The notes: generated from the sequence alone by a model not told the origin. A DNA stretch of 64,000 nt from Frigoribacterium sp. MEB024 (GCF_000878135.1 NZ_JXQZ01000039.1:27358-91357), one strand, 5' to 3'; counted from the first letter of the stretch, positions 33,854-43,224 are shown. Program-made: numbers and translations.

Positions 33854-34828
33854 ATGACTTCCGACGCCACCGCCACCGCCCCGACCCGCGCCTACGGGTA
33901 CGGCCTCGCGACCGTCTCGCACGACGGCACCACGCTCGACACCTGGTTCCCCTCCCCCCGGCTCGGCACCCTGCCGGCCGACCGCGACCCCGAGATCGTC
34001 CCGGGCGAGCTGGCCGACGCCGCCGGGCCCGACGAGCGCCGCGCGGTGGACCTCGTCCCGGTGACCGTCGAGATCGACCTGAGCGCGCCTCCTGCGTCCA
34101 CCCCCGACTCGTACCTCCGCCTGCACCTGCTCAGCCACCTGCTGGTGAAGCCCAACACGATCAACCTCGACGGCGTGTTCGCGCACCTGCCGATCGTCAC
34201 CTGGACCAACGCCGGGCCGGTCCACCCCGACGACTTCGCGCGACTGCGTCCGACGCTGCAGCGTGCGGGCATCGTCGCGACCGGCATCGACAAGTTCCCG
34301 CGCATGCTCGACTACGTCTCACCCGACCGAGTCCGCATCGCCGACGCCTCGCGGGTGCGGCTCGGTGCGCACCTGGCCCCGGGCACCACGGTGATGCACG
34401 AGGGCTTCGTGAACTTCAACGCCGGCACCCTCGGGTCGTCCATGGTCGAGGGCCGCATCTCGCAGGGCGTCGTCGTGGGTGACGGGTCCGACATCGGTGG
34501 TGGCGCCTCGATCATGGGCACGCTGTCGGGCGGCGGCACCCAGCGGGTCACCATCGGTGCCCGTGCCCTGCTCGGCGCCAACGCCGGCATCGGCATCGCG
34601 ATCGGCGACGACACCGTCGTCGAGGCCGGTCTCTACGTGACGGCGGGCACCAAGGTCGTCGTCGTGGGCGGCACCCCCACCAACGACGGCTCGCCGCAGA
34701 CCGTCAAGGCGGTCGAGCTCTCGGGCCAGCCCGGGCTGCTCTTCCGCCGCAACTCGCTGACCGGCGCCGTCGAGGTGCTGCCCCGCAAGGGCCACGGCAT
34801 CACGCTGAACTCGCAGCTGCACGCGTAG
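33854..34828 (+). CDS. dapD: Tetrahydrodipicolinate N-succinyltransferase
   Basis: 324 residues. N-terminal globular domain, then a left-handed beta-helix of hexapeptide repeats (about 165-275, including [18 protein letters not shown] and [14 protein letters not shown]). This is the actinobacterial long-form DapD that succinylates tetrahydrodipicolinate. Together with dapC and dapE in this window it supplies the succinylase branch to diaminopimelate. ATG 33854, probably leaderless. It converges on gltA with a shared terminator. Confidence 0.95.
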   Translation: MTSDATATAPTRAYGYGLATVSHDGTTLDTWFPSPRLGTLPADRDPEIVPGELADAAGPDERRAVDLVPVTVEIDLSAPPASTPDSYLRLHLLSHLLVKPNTINLDGVFAHLPIVTWTNAGPVHPDDFARLRPTLQRAGIVATGIDKFPRMLDYVSPDRVRIADASRVRLGAHLAPGTTVMHEGFVNFNAGTLGSSMVEGRISQGVVVGDGSDIGGGASIMGTLSGGGTQRVTIGARALLGANAGIGIAIGDDTVVEAGLYVTAGTKVVVVGGTPTNDGSPQTVKAVELSGQPGLLFRRNSLTGAVEVLPRKGHGITLNSQLHA

Positions 34829-34867
34829 CCGGGCGGGGCAGCAGCACCACGCCCCCGCAACGCCGGA

Positions 34868-34911
34868 AGATGGGCACCACGCCGGGTCATCGCCTGGCAT
34901 GGTGCCCATCT
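34868..34911. terminator. Bidirectional terminator between dapD and gltA
   Basis: Near-perfect 16-bp stem (AGATGGGCACCACGCC with one wobble mismatch) and a 12-base loop, about 40 bases from the dapD stop and 30 from the gltA stop. Confidence 0.8.
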
Positions 34912-34941
34912 ACCGGTGTGGCAGCCGATCGCCCCGACGGG

Positions 34942-36237
34942 TCAGCGCTGCGGCCAGTCGCGCTCGGTCGCGCCCAGGTACAACTGCTGGGGGCGCCCGA
35001 TCTTGGTCGTCGGGTCGGTGTTCATCTCGCGCCAGTGGGCGATCCAGCCGGGCAGGCGCCCGATCGCGAAGAGCACGGTGAACATGCGCGGCGGGAACCC
35101 CATCGCCTTGTAGATGACGCCCGTGTAGAAGTCGACGTTCGGGTAGAGCTTGCGCTCGACGAAGTAGTCGTCGGCCAGGGCGATGCCCTCGAGCTCCATC
35201 GCGATGTCGAGCAGGTCGTCCTTCACGCCGAGCGACTCGAGCACCTCGGTGGCGCTCTCTTTGACCAGCTTGGCGCGCGGGTCGTAGTTCTTGTAGACGC
35301 GGTGCCCGAAGCCCATCAGCTTGACGCCGGCCTCTTTGTTCTTGACCCGCTCGACGAAGCGTTCGACGCCCTGGCCGCTGTCGCGGATCTCGGCGAGCAT
35401 CTTGAGGACGGCCTCATTGGCCCCGCCGTGCAGCGGCCCGTAGAGGGCGCTGATGCCGGCCGAGATCGACGAGAACATGTTGGCCTGCGTCGAGCCGACG
35501 AGACGCACGGTCGAGGTCGACGCGTTCTGTTCGTGGTCCTCGTGGAGGATGAGCAGGCGCTCGAGCGCCTTCGACAGGACGGGGTTCACCTCGTACGGCT
35601 CGGCCATCGTGCCGAAGTTCAGCTTAAGGAAGTTGTCGACGAAGCTGAGCGAGTTGTCAGGGTAGAGGAACGCCTGGCCGAGGCTCTTCTTGTGCGCGTA
35701 GGCCGCGATGACCGGCAGCTTGGCCAGCAGTCGCACGGTCTGCAGCTCGACCTGCTCGGGGTCGTGCACGCTCATGCTGTCTTCGTAGAACGTCGACAGG
35801 GCACCGACCGCGCTCGACAGCACCGACATGGGGTGGGCGTTGTGCGGCAGGGCGTCGAAGAAGCGACGCAGGTCTTCGTGCAGCAGCGTGTGCCGCCGGA
35901 TGCGCGCGTCGAAGTCGGCGAGCTGGTCGGGGGTGGGCAGTTCGCCGTAGATCAACAGCCAGGCCGTCTCGAGGTAGGTCGAGTTCTCGGCGACTTGTTC
36001 GATCGGGTAGCCCCGGTAGCGCAGGATGCCCTGATCACCGTCGATGTAGGTGATCGTGCTTCGGGCATTGGAGGTGTTCACGAATCCCGTGTCGAGGGTC
36101 GTGTAACCGGTCTGCTTGGTGAACGTCGAGATGTCGATCGACGAGGCACCTTCGGTGCTCGCGACGATCGGGAACTCGGCTGTTCCCCCCGGGAACTGCA
36201 GCGTGGCCTTCTGGGCGTCGTTGGCAGTGTCAGTCAC
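34942..36237 (-). CDS. gltA: Citrate synthase
   Basis: 431 residues, hexameric type II citrate synthase condensing acetyl-CoA and oxaloacetate at the entry to the TCA cycle. Catalytic regions are intact: the His in LYGPLHGGANEAVLKML, the His in MGFGHRVYKNYDPRAK, and the Asp/Arg of the C-terminal PNVDFYTGVIYKAMG. The N-terminal domain carrying the NADH-sensing fold of Gram-negative homologues is partly present. GTG start 16 bases after the dapC stop, so it can be read from the mshB-fdxA-dapC message. Confidence 0.96.
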   Translation of the reverse strand: MTDTANDAQKATLQFPGGTAEFPIVASTEGASSIDISTFTKQTGYTTLDTGFVNTSNARSTITYIDGDQGILRYRGYPIEQVAENSTYLETAWLLIYGELPTPDQLADFDARIRRHTLLHEDLRRFFDALPHNAHPMSVLSSAVGALSTFYEDSMSVHDPEQVELQTVRLLAKLPVIAAYAHKKSLGQAFLYPDNSLSFVDNFLKLNFGTMAEPYEVNPVLSKALERLLILHEDHEQNASTSTVRLVGSTQANMFSSISAGISALYGPLHGGANEAVLKMLAEIRDSGQGVERFVERVKNKEAGVKLMGFGHRVYKNYDPRAKLVKESATEVLESLGVKDDLLDIAMELEGIALADDYFVERKLYPNVDFYTGVIYKAMGFPPRMFTVLFAIGRLPGWIAHWREMNTDPTTKIGRPQQLYLGATERDWPQR

Positions 36238-36253
36238 CCGGTCAGCCTAGCGG

Positions 36254-37354
36254 TCAGCTGCCGAGGCGCCCCACGGCGGCGTCGATGCGCTCGTCGGTCG
36301 TCGTGAGCGCCACGCGGACGTGACGATCGCCGGCCGGCCCGTAGAACGACCCAGGGGCGACGAGCACACCGCGCTCGGCCAGCCAGGAGACCGTGACCCA
36401 GGCGTCCTCGTCCCGCGTGGCCCAGAGGTAGAGCCCGGCCTCGCTGCGGTCGATGCGGAACCCTGCCCCTTCGAGAGCGGGAAGGAGGCGCGCCCGGCGG
36501 GCCGCGTACCGCGCCTTCTGCTCGACCACGTGGGCCTCGTCGGCCAGCGCGACCACCATGGCTTGTTGCACCGGGGCCGGCGGCATGAGGCCGGCGTGCT
36601 TGCGCACGGCGAGCAGCTGCCCGAGGACGTGGTCGCAGCCCGCGACGAAGCCCGCGCGGTACCCGGCGAGATTGGACTGCTTGCTGAGCGAGTACACCGA
36701 GACGACGCCACGGAGGTCGTCACCCACGACGCGGGGGTCGAGGATGCAGGGCGTGGGGTGATTGGCCCATTCGCCCGTCCAGCCGAGTTCGGCGTAGCAC
36801 TCGTCGCCCGCGATCACGGCCCCGAGTTCGCGCGCACGGGCGACGGCGGCGCGCAGGGCCTCGACGCCGAGGACGGCTCCGTCGGGGTTGCCCGGGCTGT
36901 TCAGCCAGACCAGCTTCGTCGAGGCGGGCCACTCGGCCGGGTCGTCGGAGGCGAGGGCCGTCGCGCCGACGAGAGCCGCACCGAGCGCGTAGGTCGGGTA
37001 GGCGATGGTCGGGTAGACCACCGTGTCGCCCGCACCGATGCCGAGCCAGAGCGCCATGCCGGCGATGAGTTCTTTCGAGCCGATGGTCGGCAGCACGTGG
37101 GCGTCACCGAGGCCGGTCACTCCGCGGCGCCGCTCGTACCACTCGGCGATGGCCGACCGCAGGGCCGGGGTGCCGGCGACCTGCGGGTACGAGTGCGCGT
37201 CGGTCGCGATCGCGAGGGCCTCGCGGACGACGTCGGGGGTCGGGTCGACGGGCGAGCCGACGCTGAGGTCGACGATGCCACCGGGGTGACGCCGGGCGGT
37301 CGCCGCGTACGGCACCAGGGCGTCCCAGGGGAACTCGGGCAGGTCGAGCGCCAC
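36254..37354 (-). CDS. dapC: Succinyldiaminopimelate transaminase
   Basis: 366-residue fold-type I aminotransferase. The PLP lysine lies in SVYSLSKQSNLAGYR, substrate-binding NSPGNPDG and the terminal Arg in RHVRVALTT are present. Actinobacterial DapC is found, as here, immediately after the 7Fe ferredoxin fdxA, which supports assignment over other aminotransferases. It makes N-succinyl-LL-2,6-diaminopimelate for DapE. Start GTG 37352-37354, ten bases after the fdxA stop. Confidence 0.93.
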   Translation of the reverse strand: MALDLPEFPWDALVPYAATARRHPGGIVDLSVGSPVDPTPDVVREALAIATDAHSYPQVAGTPALRSAIAEWYERRRGVTGLGDAHVLPTIGSKELIAGMALWLGIGAGDTVVYPTIAYPTYALGAALVGATALASDDPAEWPASTKLVWLNSPGNPDGAVLGVEALRAAVARARELGAVIAGDECYAELGWTGEWANHPTPCILDPRVVGDDLRGVVSVYSLSKQSNLAGYRAGFVAGCDHVLGQLLAVRKHAGLMPPAPVQQAMVVALADEAHVVEQKARYAARRARLLPALEGAGFRIDRSEAGLYLWATRDEDAWVTVSWLAERGVLVAPGSFYGPAGDRHVRVALTTTDERIDAAVGRLGS

Positions 37355-37364
37355 GGAGGCCGAC

Positions 37365-37691
37365 CTAGGCGCCGGCGCCCTGAGGGGGCAGCGCCGAGAT
37401 GACGGGGTGGTCCTTGGCGATGACGCCGACCTTGGCCGCGCCACCGGGCGAACCGATCTCGTCGAAGAACTCGACGTTGGCCTTGTAGTACTCGGCCCAC
37501 TTGTCGGGCAGGTCGTCTTCGTAGTAGATGGCCTCGACGGGGCACACCGGCTCGCAGGCACCGCAGTCGACGCATTCGTCGGGGTGGATGTAGAGCGAGC
37601 GTTCGCCCTCGTAGATGCAGTCGACGGGGCACTCGTCGATGCAGGCACGGTCTTTGACATCGACACAGGGAAGTGCGATCACGTACGTCAC
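37365..37691 (-). CDS. fdxA: 7Fe ferredoxin
   Basis: 108 residues, very close to mycobacterial FdxC/FdxA. Cysteines at 9, 17, 21, 25, 40, 43, 46 and 50 form one 3Fe-4S and one 4Fe-4S site. The long C-terminal part with GSPGGAAKVG is typical. Electron carrier for cytosolic redox enzymes. GTG start overlaps the mshB stop as GTGA. Confidence 0.96.
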   Translation of the reverse strand: MTYVIALPCVDVKDRACIDECPVDCIYEGERSLYIHPDECVDCGACEPVCPVEAIYYEDDLPDKWAEYYKANVEFFDEIGSPGGAAKVGVIAKDHPVISALPPQGAGA

Positions 37692-39034
37692 GTCTGGGGG
37701 GTTCCCTTCGCGTCGGGCAGGGCGTCCAGCCTATCGTCTGCCGGCTGTGCCTCGACCGAGGAGGCGCGGGTCGAGTCGCCGGGCGACGTCGGGCCCCCGG
37801 CGACGGGGCCTCGCAACCGCGGCCACCCGAGCACGACGAGGCAGATGAGGAACACGCCGCCGAGCCAGACCAGGGCGGGCGTGTTGTCGGGCACGAGGAT
37901 CGATCCGCCCGGACTCGCCTGCCACAGGACCACGAGTGCCCCGAGCAGTCCGACGGCGGCGGCGCCGGCCATGGCCCGCGAACCGAAGACCGAGCGGAGA
38001 CCGGCGAGGAGCGTGAGGCTCATCAGCAGCGCGAGGACGAGCCCGGACCACACCGGCGAACCGGCGACGGTGATCGTCGACTGGTGCATCACGGTGCCGA
38101 TGGTGCCGAACACGGCCCCGGCGGCGAGCGCCAGCACGAGCGCGGCGACGCGACCGCCCGTCGTCATCTGCGCCATCTCGGAGGCGCCCCGGTCGTCCGT
38201 CGGCTCGGGCACGAAGCGGAACGACTCACGGACCGTCACGGGCTCGACGGCCCCGTGGGGGAAGCGGATGCCGGCCCGGCCGCCCGGGAGGTCGACCACC
38301 TCGACCTGGCTGCGGTGGTCCCGCAGCGCCGCGAGCTTGCGGGGTGCGACGTGCCGTGCGTCCATCGTCAGCACGGTGTCGTCGGTGGCGAGGGCCTCGG
38401 CCTCGGCGCCCTCGGCCGACTCGGCGCCGGCCACGATCGCGAAGTACGGCACGCCGACGAGGCGCGCGGCGCGCACGGCGACCCGGTTGGCCCGGACGTG
38501 GTCGGGGTGGTGGTAGCCGCCGTCCTCGTCGTAGCTGATGACGGCGGTCGGGCGCACGGACTGCACGACGGCCGACAGGTCGCTGACGACCTCGCCGAAC
38601 TCGGCGGCGCAGAAGGCGGCGGGGTGCAGGTCCGGCGTCGGCCCGGCCACGCCGTCGGACCGCCAGACCATGCCGCTGTCGCGGTAGGCCCGTTCGGGGA
38701 GGCCGGGCGTGCGGGCTCCGGGCGAACCGAGGAACCGATGGTCGTCGACGCCGAGGTCGTGCACGGCGGCGGCGATCTCGCCCTCGCGGTGGACGGCGAG
38801 GGCGGCCTGGTCGTCTCGCAGGGCGGCGAGGTCGTCGGGGATGACCTCGCCCAGTTCACCCCGGGTGCAGGTCACCACGGTGACGGCGGCACCGGCCTCG
38901 ACCAGCGCGGCGATCGTGCCACCCGTGGTGATGGTCTCGTCGTCGGGGTGGGCGTGGACGAAGAGCACGCGCTCGAGCCGCGGGTCACCGGCGGTCAAGG
39001 GCGACGCGGGCGTCGGCGAGGCGGAGGAGTTCAT
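37688..39034 (-). CDS. mshB: MshB-like mycothiol deacetylase fused to a C-terminal four-helix membrane domain
   Basis: 448 residues. The first 285 form a LmbE/PIG-L zinc deacetylase with AHPDDE (28-33) and HHPDH (175-179), matching MshB, which removes acetyl from GlcNAc-inositol in mycothiol synthesis. From about 295 to 403 four hydrophobic helices follow, similar to the small DUF6113-type membrane protein usually encoded separately after mshB. The tail contains STRASS, encoded by copy 5 of the motif. ATG 39032-39034; a GTG at 39061 would add nine residues. First gene of the mshB-fdxA-dapC-gltA run. Confidence 0.85.
   Translation of the reverse strand: MNSSASPTPASPLTAGDPRLERVLFVHAHPDDETITTGGTIAALVEAGAAVTVVTCTRGELGEVIPDDLAALRDDQAALAVHREGEIAAAVHDLGVDDHRFLGSPGARTPGLPERAYRDSGMVWRSDGVAGPTPDLHPAAFCAAEFGEVVSDLSAVVQSVRPTAVISYDEDGGYHHPDHVRANRVAVRAARLVGVPYFAIVAGAESAEGAEAEALATDDTVLTMDARHVAPRKLAALRDHRSQVEVVDLPGGRAGIRFPHGAVEPVTVRESFRFVPEPTDDRGASEMAQMTTGGRVAALVLALAAGAVFGTIGTVMHQSTITVAGSPVWSGLVLALLMSLTLLAGLRSVFGSRAMAGAAAVGLLGALVVLWQASPGGSILVPDNTPALVWLGGVFLICLVVLGWPRLRGPVAGGPTSPGDSTRASSVEAQPADDRLDALPDAKGTPQT
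37760..37772 (+). repeat. 13-bp polar motif GGAGGCGCGGGTC, copy 5
   Basis: Exact copy antisense to the disordered C-terminal tail of the mshB fusion, giving TRAS in the protein. Confidence 0.7.
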
Positions 39035-39091
39035 CACTGGACAGGATATGCCGCGCCGCACTACTGTCGGTCTGGCTCAGGGTGCCCTTAG

Positions 39092-39110
39092 TGAGGTTAG
39101 CCTAACCATA
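39092..39110. promoter_or_regulatory. DtxR/IdeR-type iron box upstream of efeUOB
   Basis: The perfect palindrome GGTTAGCCTAACC (39095-39107), with flanking TGA and ATA, closely matches the 19-bp iron-box consensus TTAGGTTAGSCTAACCTAA bound by ferrous DtxR/IdeR. It lies 108 bases before the efeU start and 58 bases before the mshB start on the other side. Predicts repression of efeUOB when iron is plentiful. Confidence 0.85.
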
Positions 39111-39217
39111 CCGGCCCGTTCGGTCCCGTCTCGGCACCGTTCGGCGCAGTGCACCGTGAGCCCACTCCCGCCCCTGCTCGACGACGAGCTCCACTCCCCT
39201 CCGAGAAAGCCGTCCCC

Positions 39218-40117
39218 GTGCTCGCCAACTACCTCATCGGACTCCGGGAGGGCCTCGAGGCCGCTCTCGTGGTCGGCATCCTCATCGCCTACGTGGTCAA
39301 GGTCGGCCGACGTGACGTCCTCCCCCGCCTCTGGCTGGGCGTCGGCGCCGCGGTCGCCCTCTCCCTCGGACTCGGCGCCGTGCTGACCTTCGGCACCTAC
39401 GGGCTCACCTTCCAGGCCCAGGAGATCATCGGCGGCGGACTCTCGATCGTGGCCGTGGGCTTCGTCACCTGGATGGTCTTCTGGATGGCCCGGACCGCGC
39501 GTGGGCTGCGCGGCGAGCTCGAGTCGGGCCTCGACCGGGCGCTGGTCGGCGGTGCCGGGGCGATCGTCGCCCTGGCCTTCCTCTCGGTCGGGCGCGAGGG
39601 CATCGAGACCGCACTCTTCGTCTGGGCCACCGTGCAGTCGACCGGCGGCGGCGCGACACCCCTCGTGGGCGCCCTGCTCGGCATCCTCACGGCGGTCGCG
39701 ATCCAGGTGGCGATCTACCGCGGTGTGGTCCGCCTCGACGTCGCCCGGTTCTTCCGGGTGACCGGCTACTTCCTCGTCGTCGTCGCGGCGGGCGTCCTCG
39801 CCTACGGGGTGGGCGACCTGCAGGAGGCGTCCGTGCTGCCGGGCCGCGCCTCCCTGGCCTTCGACGTGAGCGCGGCCGTGCCGCCGACCAGCTGGTACGG
39901 CACCCTGCTCCAAGGGCTCGTCAACTTCACGCCGACGCCCAGCTGGCTGCAGGTGATCGCCTGGCTCGCCTACCTGGCCGTCGTCGTCCCCTTCTTCGTG
40001 CGTGCGACCCGACGCCGGCGCCCCGGCGCCCCGAGCACGTCCGACCCGTCCACGACCCGCGGCACCTCCGCCGCCCCGACCACCCCGTCCCCCCGCACCG
40101 CAGGAGCATCCCGATGA
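39218..40117 (+). CDS. efeU: EfeU ferrous iron permease (FTR1 family)
   Basis: 299 residues, about seven membrane helices. Two REGLE-type iron-binding motifs are visible: REGLE (10-14) and REGIE (126-130), both required for iron passage in this family. The C-terminus is a Pro/Thr/Ser-rich cytoplasmic or periplasmic tail. Start GTG 39218 gives the family N-terminus (LANYLIGLREGLEAAL); a GTG at 39149 would add a Pro/Arg-rich leader. The stop overlaps efeO as ATGA. Confidence 0.95.
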   Translation: MLANYLIGLREGLEAALVVGILIAYVVKVGRRDVLPRLWLGVGAAVALSLGLGAVLTFGTYGLTFQAQEIIGGGLSIVAVGFVTWMVFWMARTARGLRGELESGLDRALVGGAGAIVALAFLSVGREGIETALFVWATVQSTGGGATPLVGALLGILTAVAIQVAIYRGVVRLDVARFFRVTGYFLVVVAAGVLAYGVGDLQEASVLPGRASLAFDVSAAVPPTSWYGTLLQGLVNFTPTPSWLQVIAWLAYLAVVVPFFVRATRRRRPGAPSTSDPSTTRGTSAAPTTPSPRTAGASR

Positions 40118-41310
40118 TCGCCAGCCCCCTCCGCCCCCTCGCCGTCGCCTCGGGCGTCGCCGCGCTCGCACTGGCCCTGACCGGGTGCGTCGCGAACTCC
40201 CCCGCCGGCTCCTCGTCGGCCACCGCGGTGACCGTCGACGGCTCCGACGACTCCTGCTCGCTGTCGACGACCTCGGTGCCGAGCGGCCCCGTGACGTTCA
40301 CCATGACGAACTCCGGCAGCGACAACAGCGAGTTCGAACTGCTCGCCGAGGACGGCCTCCGCATCATCAGCGAGAAGGAGAACATCGGCCCCGGCACGTC
40401 GGGCTCGATGACGGTCTCGGTGCCGGCCGGCGAGTACTACACCGCCTGCGTCCCGGGGCTCGTCGGAGAAGGCGTGCGCGCCTCCTTCACGGTGACCGAC
40501 TCGGGCACGGCCGTCGAGGCCACGGGCAGCGAGAAGCAGCAGATCGACGCCGCGGCGACGGCCTACGTCGGATACGTCAAGGACCAGACCGGGCAGCTCG
40601 TCACGGCCACCGACGAGTTCCTCGCCGCGTACACCGCCGGCGACGACGAGAAGGCACGGTCGCTCTACCCCTCTGCACGGGCACACTACGAACGCATCGA
40701 GCCCGTGGCCGAGTCCTTCGGCGACCTCGACCCGAAGATCGACTTCCGCGAGGCCGACGTCGAGCCCGGCACCGAGTGGACCGGCTGGCACCGCATCGAG
40801 AAGGACCTCTGGCAGCCCGCGGCGTCAGAGAACGGAGGCGCGGCGTACGTCCCCCTGACGGCCGACGAACGCACGCACTACGCCGACCTGCTGACGAGCG
40901 ACACGAAGGACCTCTACGACGAGGTCACGGCGAGCGACTTCACGGTCGGCATCGACACGATCGCCAACGGTGCGGTCGGCCTGATGGACGAGGTGGCCAC
41001 CGGCAAGATCACCGGCGAGGAGGAGATCTGGTCGCACACCGACCTCTACGATTTCCAGGGCAACCTCGAGGGTGCCCGGGTGGCGTTCGACGGCGTGCGC
41101 GCCGTCGTCGACCAGAAGGACCCCGAGCTGGCGACCTCGATCGACGCGCAGCTGACGACGGTCGAGACGCTGCTCGCCGGCTACGGCAGCCTCGACGCGG
41201 GTTACCCGTCGTACACCGACCTGACCGACGCCGACAAGAAGAAGTTGTCGGACGCCGTCAACGCCCTCAGCGAGCCGCTCAGCAAGCTGACCTCGGCACT
41301 GGTCGCCTGA
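40114..41310 (+). CDS. efeO: EfeO iron-uptake lipoprotein (cupredoxin + imelysin/M75 domain)
   Basis: 398 residues. Lipobox LTGC with Cys25 as the lipid anchor; cupredoxin-like domain at about 40-135, then a helical M75 domain with the metal-binding HxxE in GWHRIEKDLW. It captures iron outside the membrane and passes it to EfeU. Coupled to efeU by the ATGA overlap at 40114-40117 and followed after two bases by efeB. Confidence 0.95.
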   Translation: MIASPLRPLAVASGVAALALALTGCVANSPAGSSSATAVTVDGSDDSCSLSTTSVPSGPVTFTMTNSGSDNSEFELLAEDGLRIISEKENIGPGTSGSMTVSVPAGEYYTACVPGLVGEGVRASFTVTDSGTAVEATGSEKQQIDAAATAYVGYVKDQTGQLVTATDEFLAAYTAGDDEKARSLYPSARAHYERIEPVAESFGDLDPKIDFREADVEPGTEWTGWHRIEKDLWQPAASENGGAAYVPLTADERTHYADLLTSDTKDLYDEVTASDFTVGIDTIANGAVGLMDEVATGKITGEEEIWSHTDLYDFQGNLEGARVAFDGVRAVVDQKDPELATSIDAQLTTVETLLAGYGSLDAGYPSYTDLTDADKKKLSDAVNALSEPLSKLTSALVA

Positions 41311-41312
41311 CG

Positions 41313-42596
41313 GTGACGGACGGAGGCGGCCTCTCGCGCCGCGGTCTGCTGGGGCTCGTCGGCACGGGCGTCGGGGCCGGCGTCCTGGGCCTCGGGGTCG
41401 GGATCGGCACCGACCGCGCCGTGCAGGCGCACGCCGGCGGGTCGTCCGGGGCCTCGGCGTCGTACCCGTTCTTCGGCGGCCACCAGTCGGGCATCGTGAC
41501 GGCCGCCCAGGACCGCCTGCACTTCGCGTCGTTCGACGTCGCGGACGGCGTCACGCGCACCGAGCTCGTCGAACTGTTGAAGGACTGGAGCTACGCGGCC
41601 TCGCGCCTGACCGCCGGACTCGACGTGAGCCCCACCGGTGCCACGGGCGGCAGCCTCCTGGCTCCGCCGGACGACACGGGCGAGGCCACGGGCCTGCCCG
41701 CCGCCGGGCTCACGGTCACGATCGGCTTCGGGCCGACCCTGTTCACCACCGCCGACGGCACCGACCGCTTCGGGCTCGCCTCGAAGCGGCCTCCGGCCCT
41801 CGTCGACCTGCCGCACTTCTCGGGCGACCAGCTCGTCGCGGCCGCGAGCGGCGGCGACCTCTGCGTCCAGGCCTGCAGCGACGACCCGCAGGTCGCGGTG
41901 CACGCCATCCGCAACCTCTCGCGGATCGCCTTCGGCCGAGCCTCCTTGCGGTGGTCCCAGCTGGGCTTCGGTCGCACCTCGTCGACGACCCGGGGCCAGA
42001 CGACGCCCCGCAACCTCTTCGGCTTCAAGGACGGGACGGCCAACGTCAAGGCCGAGGACGTCGCCGCGGTGGACGACGGCGTCTGGGCGACCGCGTCCGA
42101 CGGTGCGGCGTGGATGGACGGCGGGTCGTACCTGGTCGCGCGCAAGATCCGCATGACGATCGAGACCTGGGACCACGCCTCCCTGTCCGAGCAGCAGACG
42201 GTCGTCGGCCGCGACAAGGGCGAAGGGGCCCCGCTCTCGGGCGGGACCGAGTTCACCGCCCCCGACTTCGCCGTCGCCGCCTCGACCGGTGGCGGGCCGG
42301 CCATCGCACCCGACTCGCACGTCGCGTTGGCACACCCCCGGAACAACGACGGGGCCACGCTGCTGCGCCGCGGGTACAACTTCGTCGACGGCAACGACGA
42401 ACTCGGCCGCCTGAACGCCGGGCTGTTCTTCATCGCCTTCAACCGCGACCCGCGGCGGCAGTACGTGCCGATCCAGCAGGCGCTGTCGGGGAACGACCGG
42501 ATGAACGAGTACGTCAAGCACGTCGGGTCGGCGATCTACGCCGTGCCGCCCGGGGCGTCACGCGACGGCTGGGTCGGCGAGACGCTCTTCGGCTGA
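41313..42596 (+). CDS. efeB: EfeB dye-decolourising heme peroxidase, Tat-exported
   Basis: 427 residues. Twin-arginine signal SRRGLLGLVG (Arg9-Arg10) at the N-terminus, then a DyP-type peroxidase with the distal GFKDG motif (about 230), the proximal heme His in DSHVALAHPRNN and the Arg in LLRRGYNF. In EfeUOB it oxidises ferrous iron or extracts iron from heme outside the cell. Export needs the Tat system, whose TatB is encoded at 29965. GTG 41313, two bases after efeO. End of the iron operon. Confidence 0.95.
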   Translation: MTDGGGLSRRGLLGLVGTGVGAGVLGLGVGIGTDRAVQAHAGGSSGASASYPFFGGHQSGIVTAAQDRLHFASFDVADGVTRTELVELLKDWSYAASRLTAGLDVSPTGATGGSLLAPPDDTGEATGLPAAGLTVTIGFGPTLFTTADGTDRFGLASKRPPALVDLPHFSGDQLVAAASGGDLCVQACSDDPQVAVHAIRNLSRIAFGRASLRWSQLGFGRTSSTTRGQTTPRNLFGFKDGTANVKAEDVAAVDDGVWATASDGAAWMDGGSYLVARKIRMTIETWDHASLSEQQTVVGRDKGEGAPLSGGTEFTAPDFAVAASTGGGPAIAPDSHVALAHPRNNDGATLLRRGYNFVDGNDELGRLNAGLFFIAFNRDPRRQYVPIQQALSGNDRMNEYVKHVGSAIYAVPPGASRDGWVGETLFG

Positions 42597-42650
42597 CGCG
42601 ACTCCCGACGGATCGGGACCCGCCGGGACCGAGGCGCTCACCGCGGGTGG

Positions 42651-43166
42651 TCAGACGGACGTGACGACGTACGTGGCGATCGCCTGACCCTCGCTGTCGG
42701 TCGAGACGGTGAGCACGACGCGGTACGCGGAGCCGGTGAAGGTGCCGAAGCCGCTCTCGGCGTCGGTGTCGACCCCCGAGGCCGTGTAGCCGGCGGCCTC
42801 GAGCTGCTGCTGGGCGACGGCGAATTGGTCGGCCCCCGAGACGGTGATCTGGGCGACCCATCCGGTGCCGTCGGGACCTGCTCCCCCACCACGGGTCGTC
42901 CCCGGGACGAGCGGCACCTCGGCCGGGAAGCTCGCGGGCAGGGTGCCGTCGGTCGTGATGCCTGCACCGTTCAGCGCCTCGCCTGCCGCGTCCTCGACGG
43001 CCTTCTGCGCGGTGCCCTTGAGGTCTTCGATGCCGCTGTCGACCGCGCCGCCCACGATGTTGTCGACGGGCGAGCCCTCACCGCAGGCAGTGAGGCCGGC
43101 CACGAGGCCGGCAGCCAGCGCGAGCGTGGCGGCGGAGCGGGCGAGGGTCGTCTTCTGGATCAGCAC
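42651..43166 (-). CDS. Putative lipoprotein, unknown function
   Basis: 171 residues. Signal with lipobox LTAC (Cys28), a short Glu/Ala-rich helical stretch (DLKGTAQKAVEDAAGEAL) and a C-terminal beta-rich domain of about 90 residues beginning FPAEVPLVPG. Similar small lipoproteins are common in Microbacteriaceae; no function recognised. GTG at 43164-43166. Separately transcribed between efeB and typA. Confidence 0.7.
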   Translation of the reverse strand: MLIQKTTLARSAATLALAAGLVAGLTACGEGSPVDNIVGGAVDSGIEDLKGTAQKAVEDAAGEALNGAGITTDGTLPASFPAEVPLVPGTTRGGGAGPDGTGWVAQITVSGADQFAVAQQQLEAAGYTASGVDTDAESGFGTFTGSAYRVVLTVSTDSEGQAIATYVVTSV

Positions 43167-43224
43167 TCCGCGAGGTTAACGGTGGCCGCTGGGGACCGGC
43201 GCAGAACGTGCCGACCATGCACGA

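Noticed and set aside
40002..41312. In-frame upstream extension of efeB
   Set aside because: The extension is Arg-rich shadow of efeU and efeO; the Tat signal begins right after GTG 41313.
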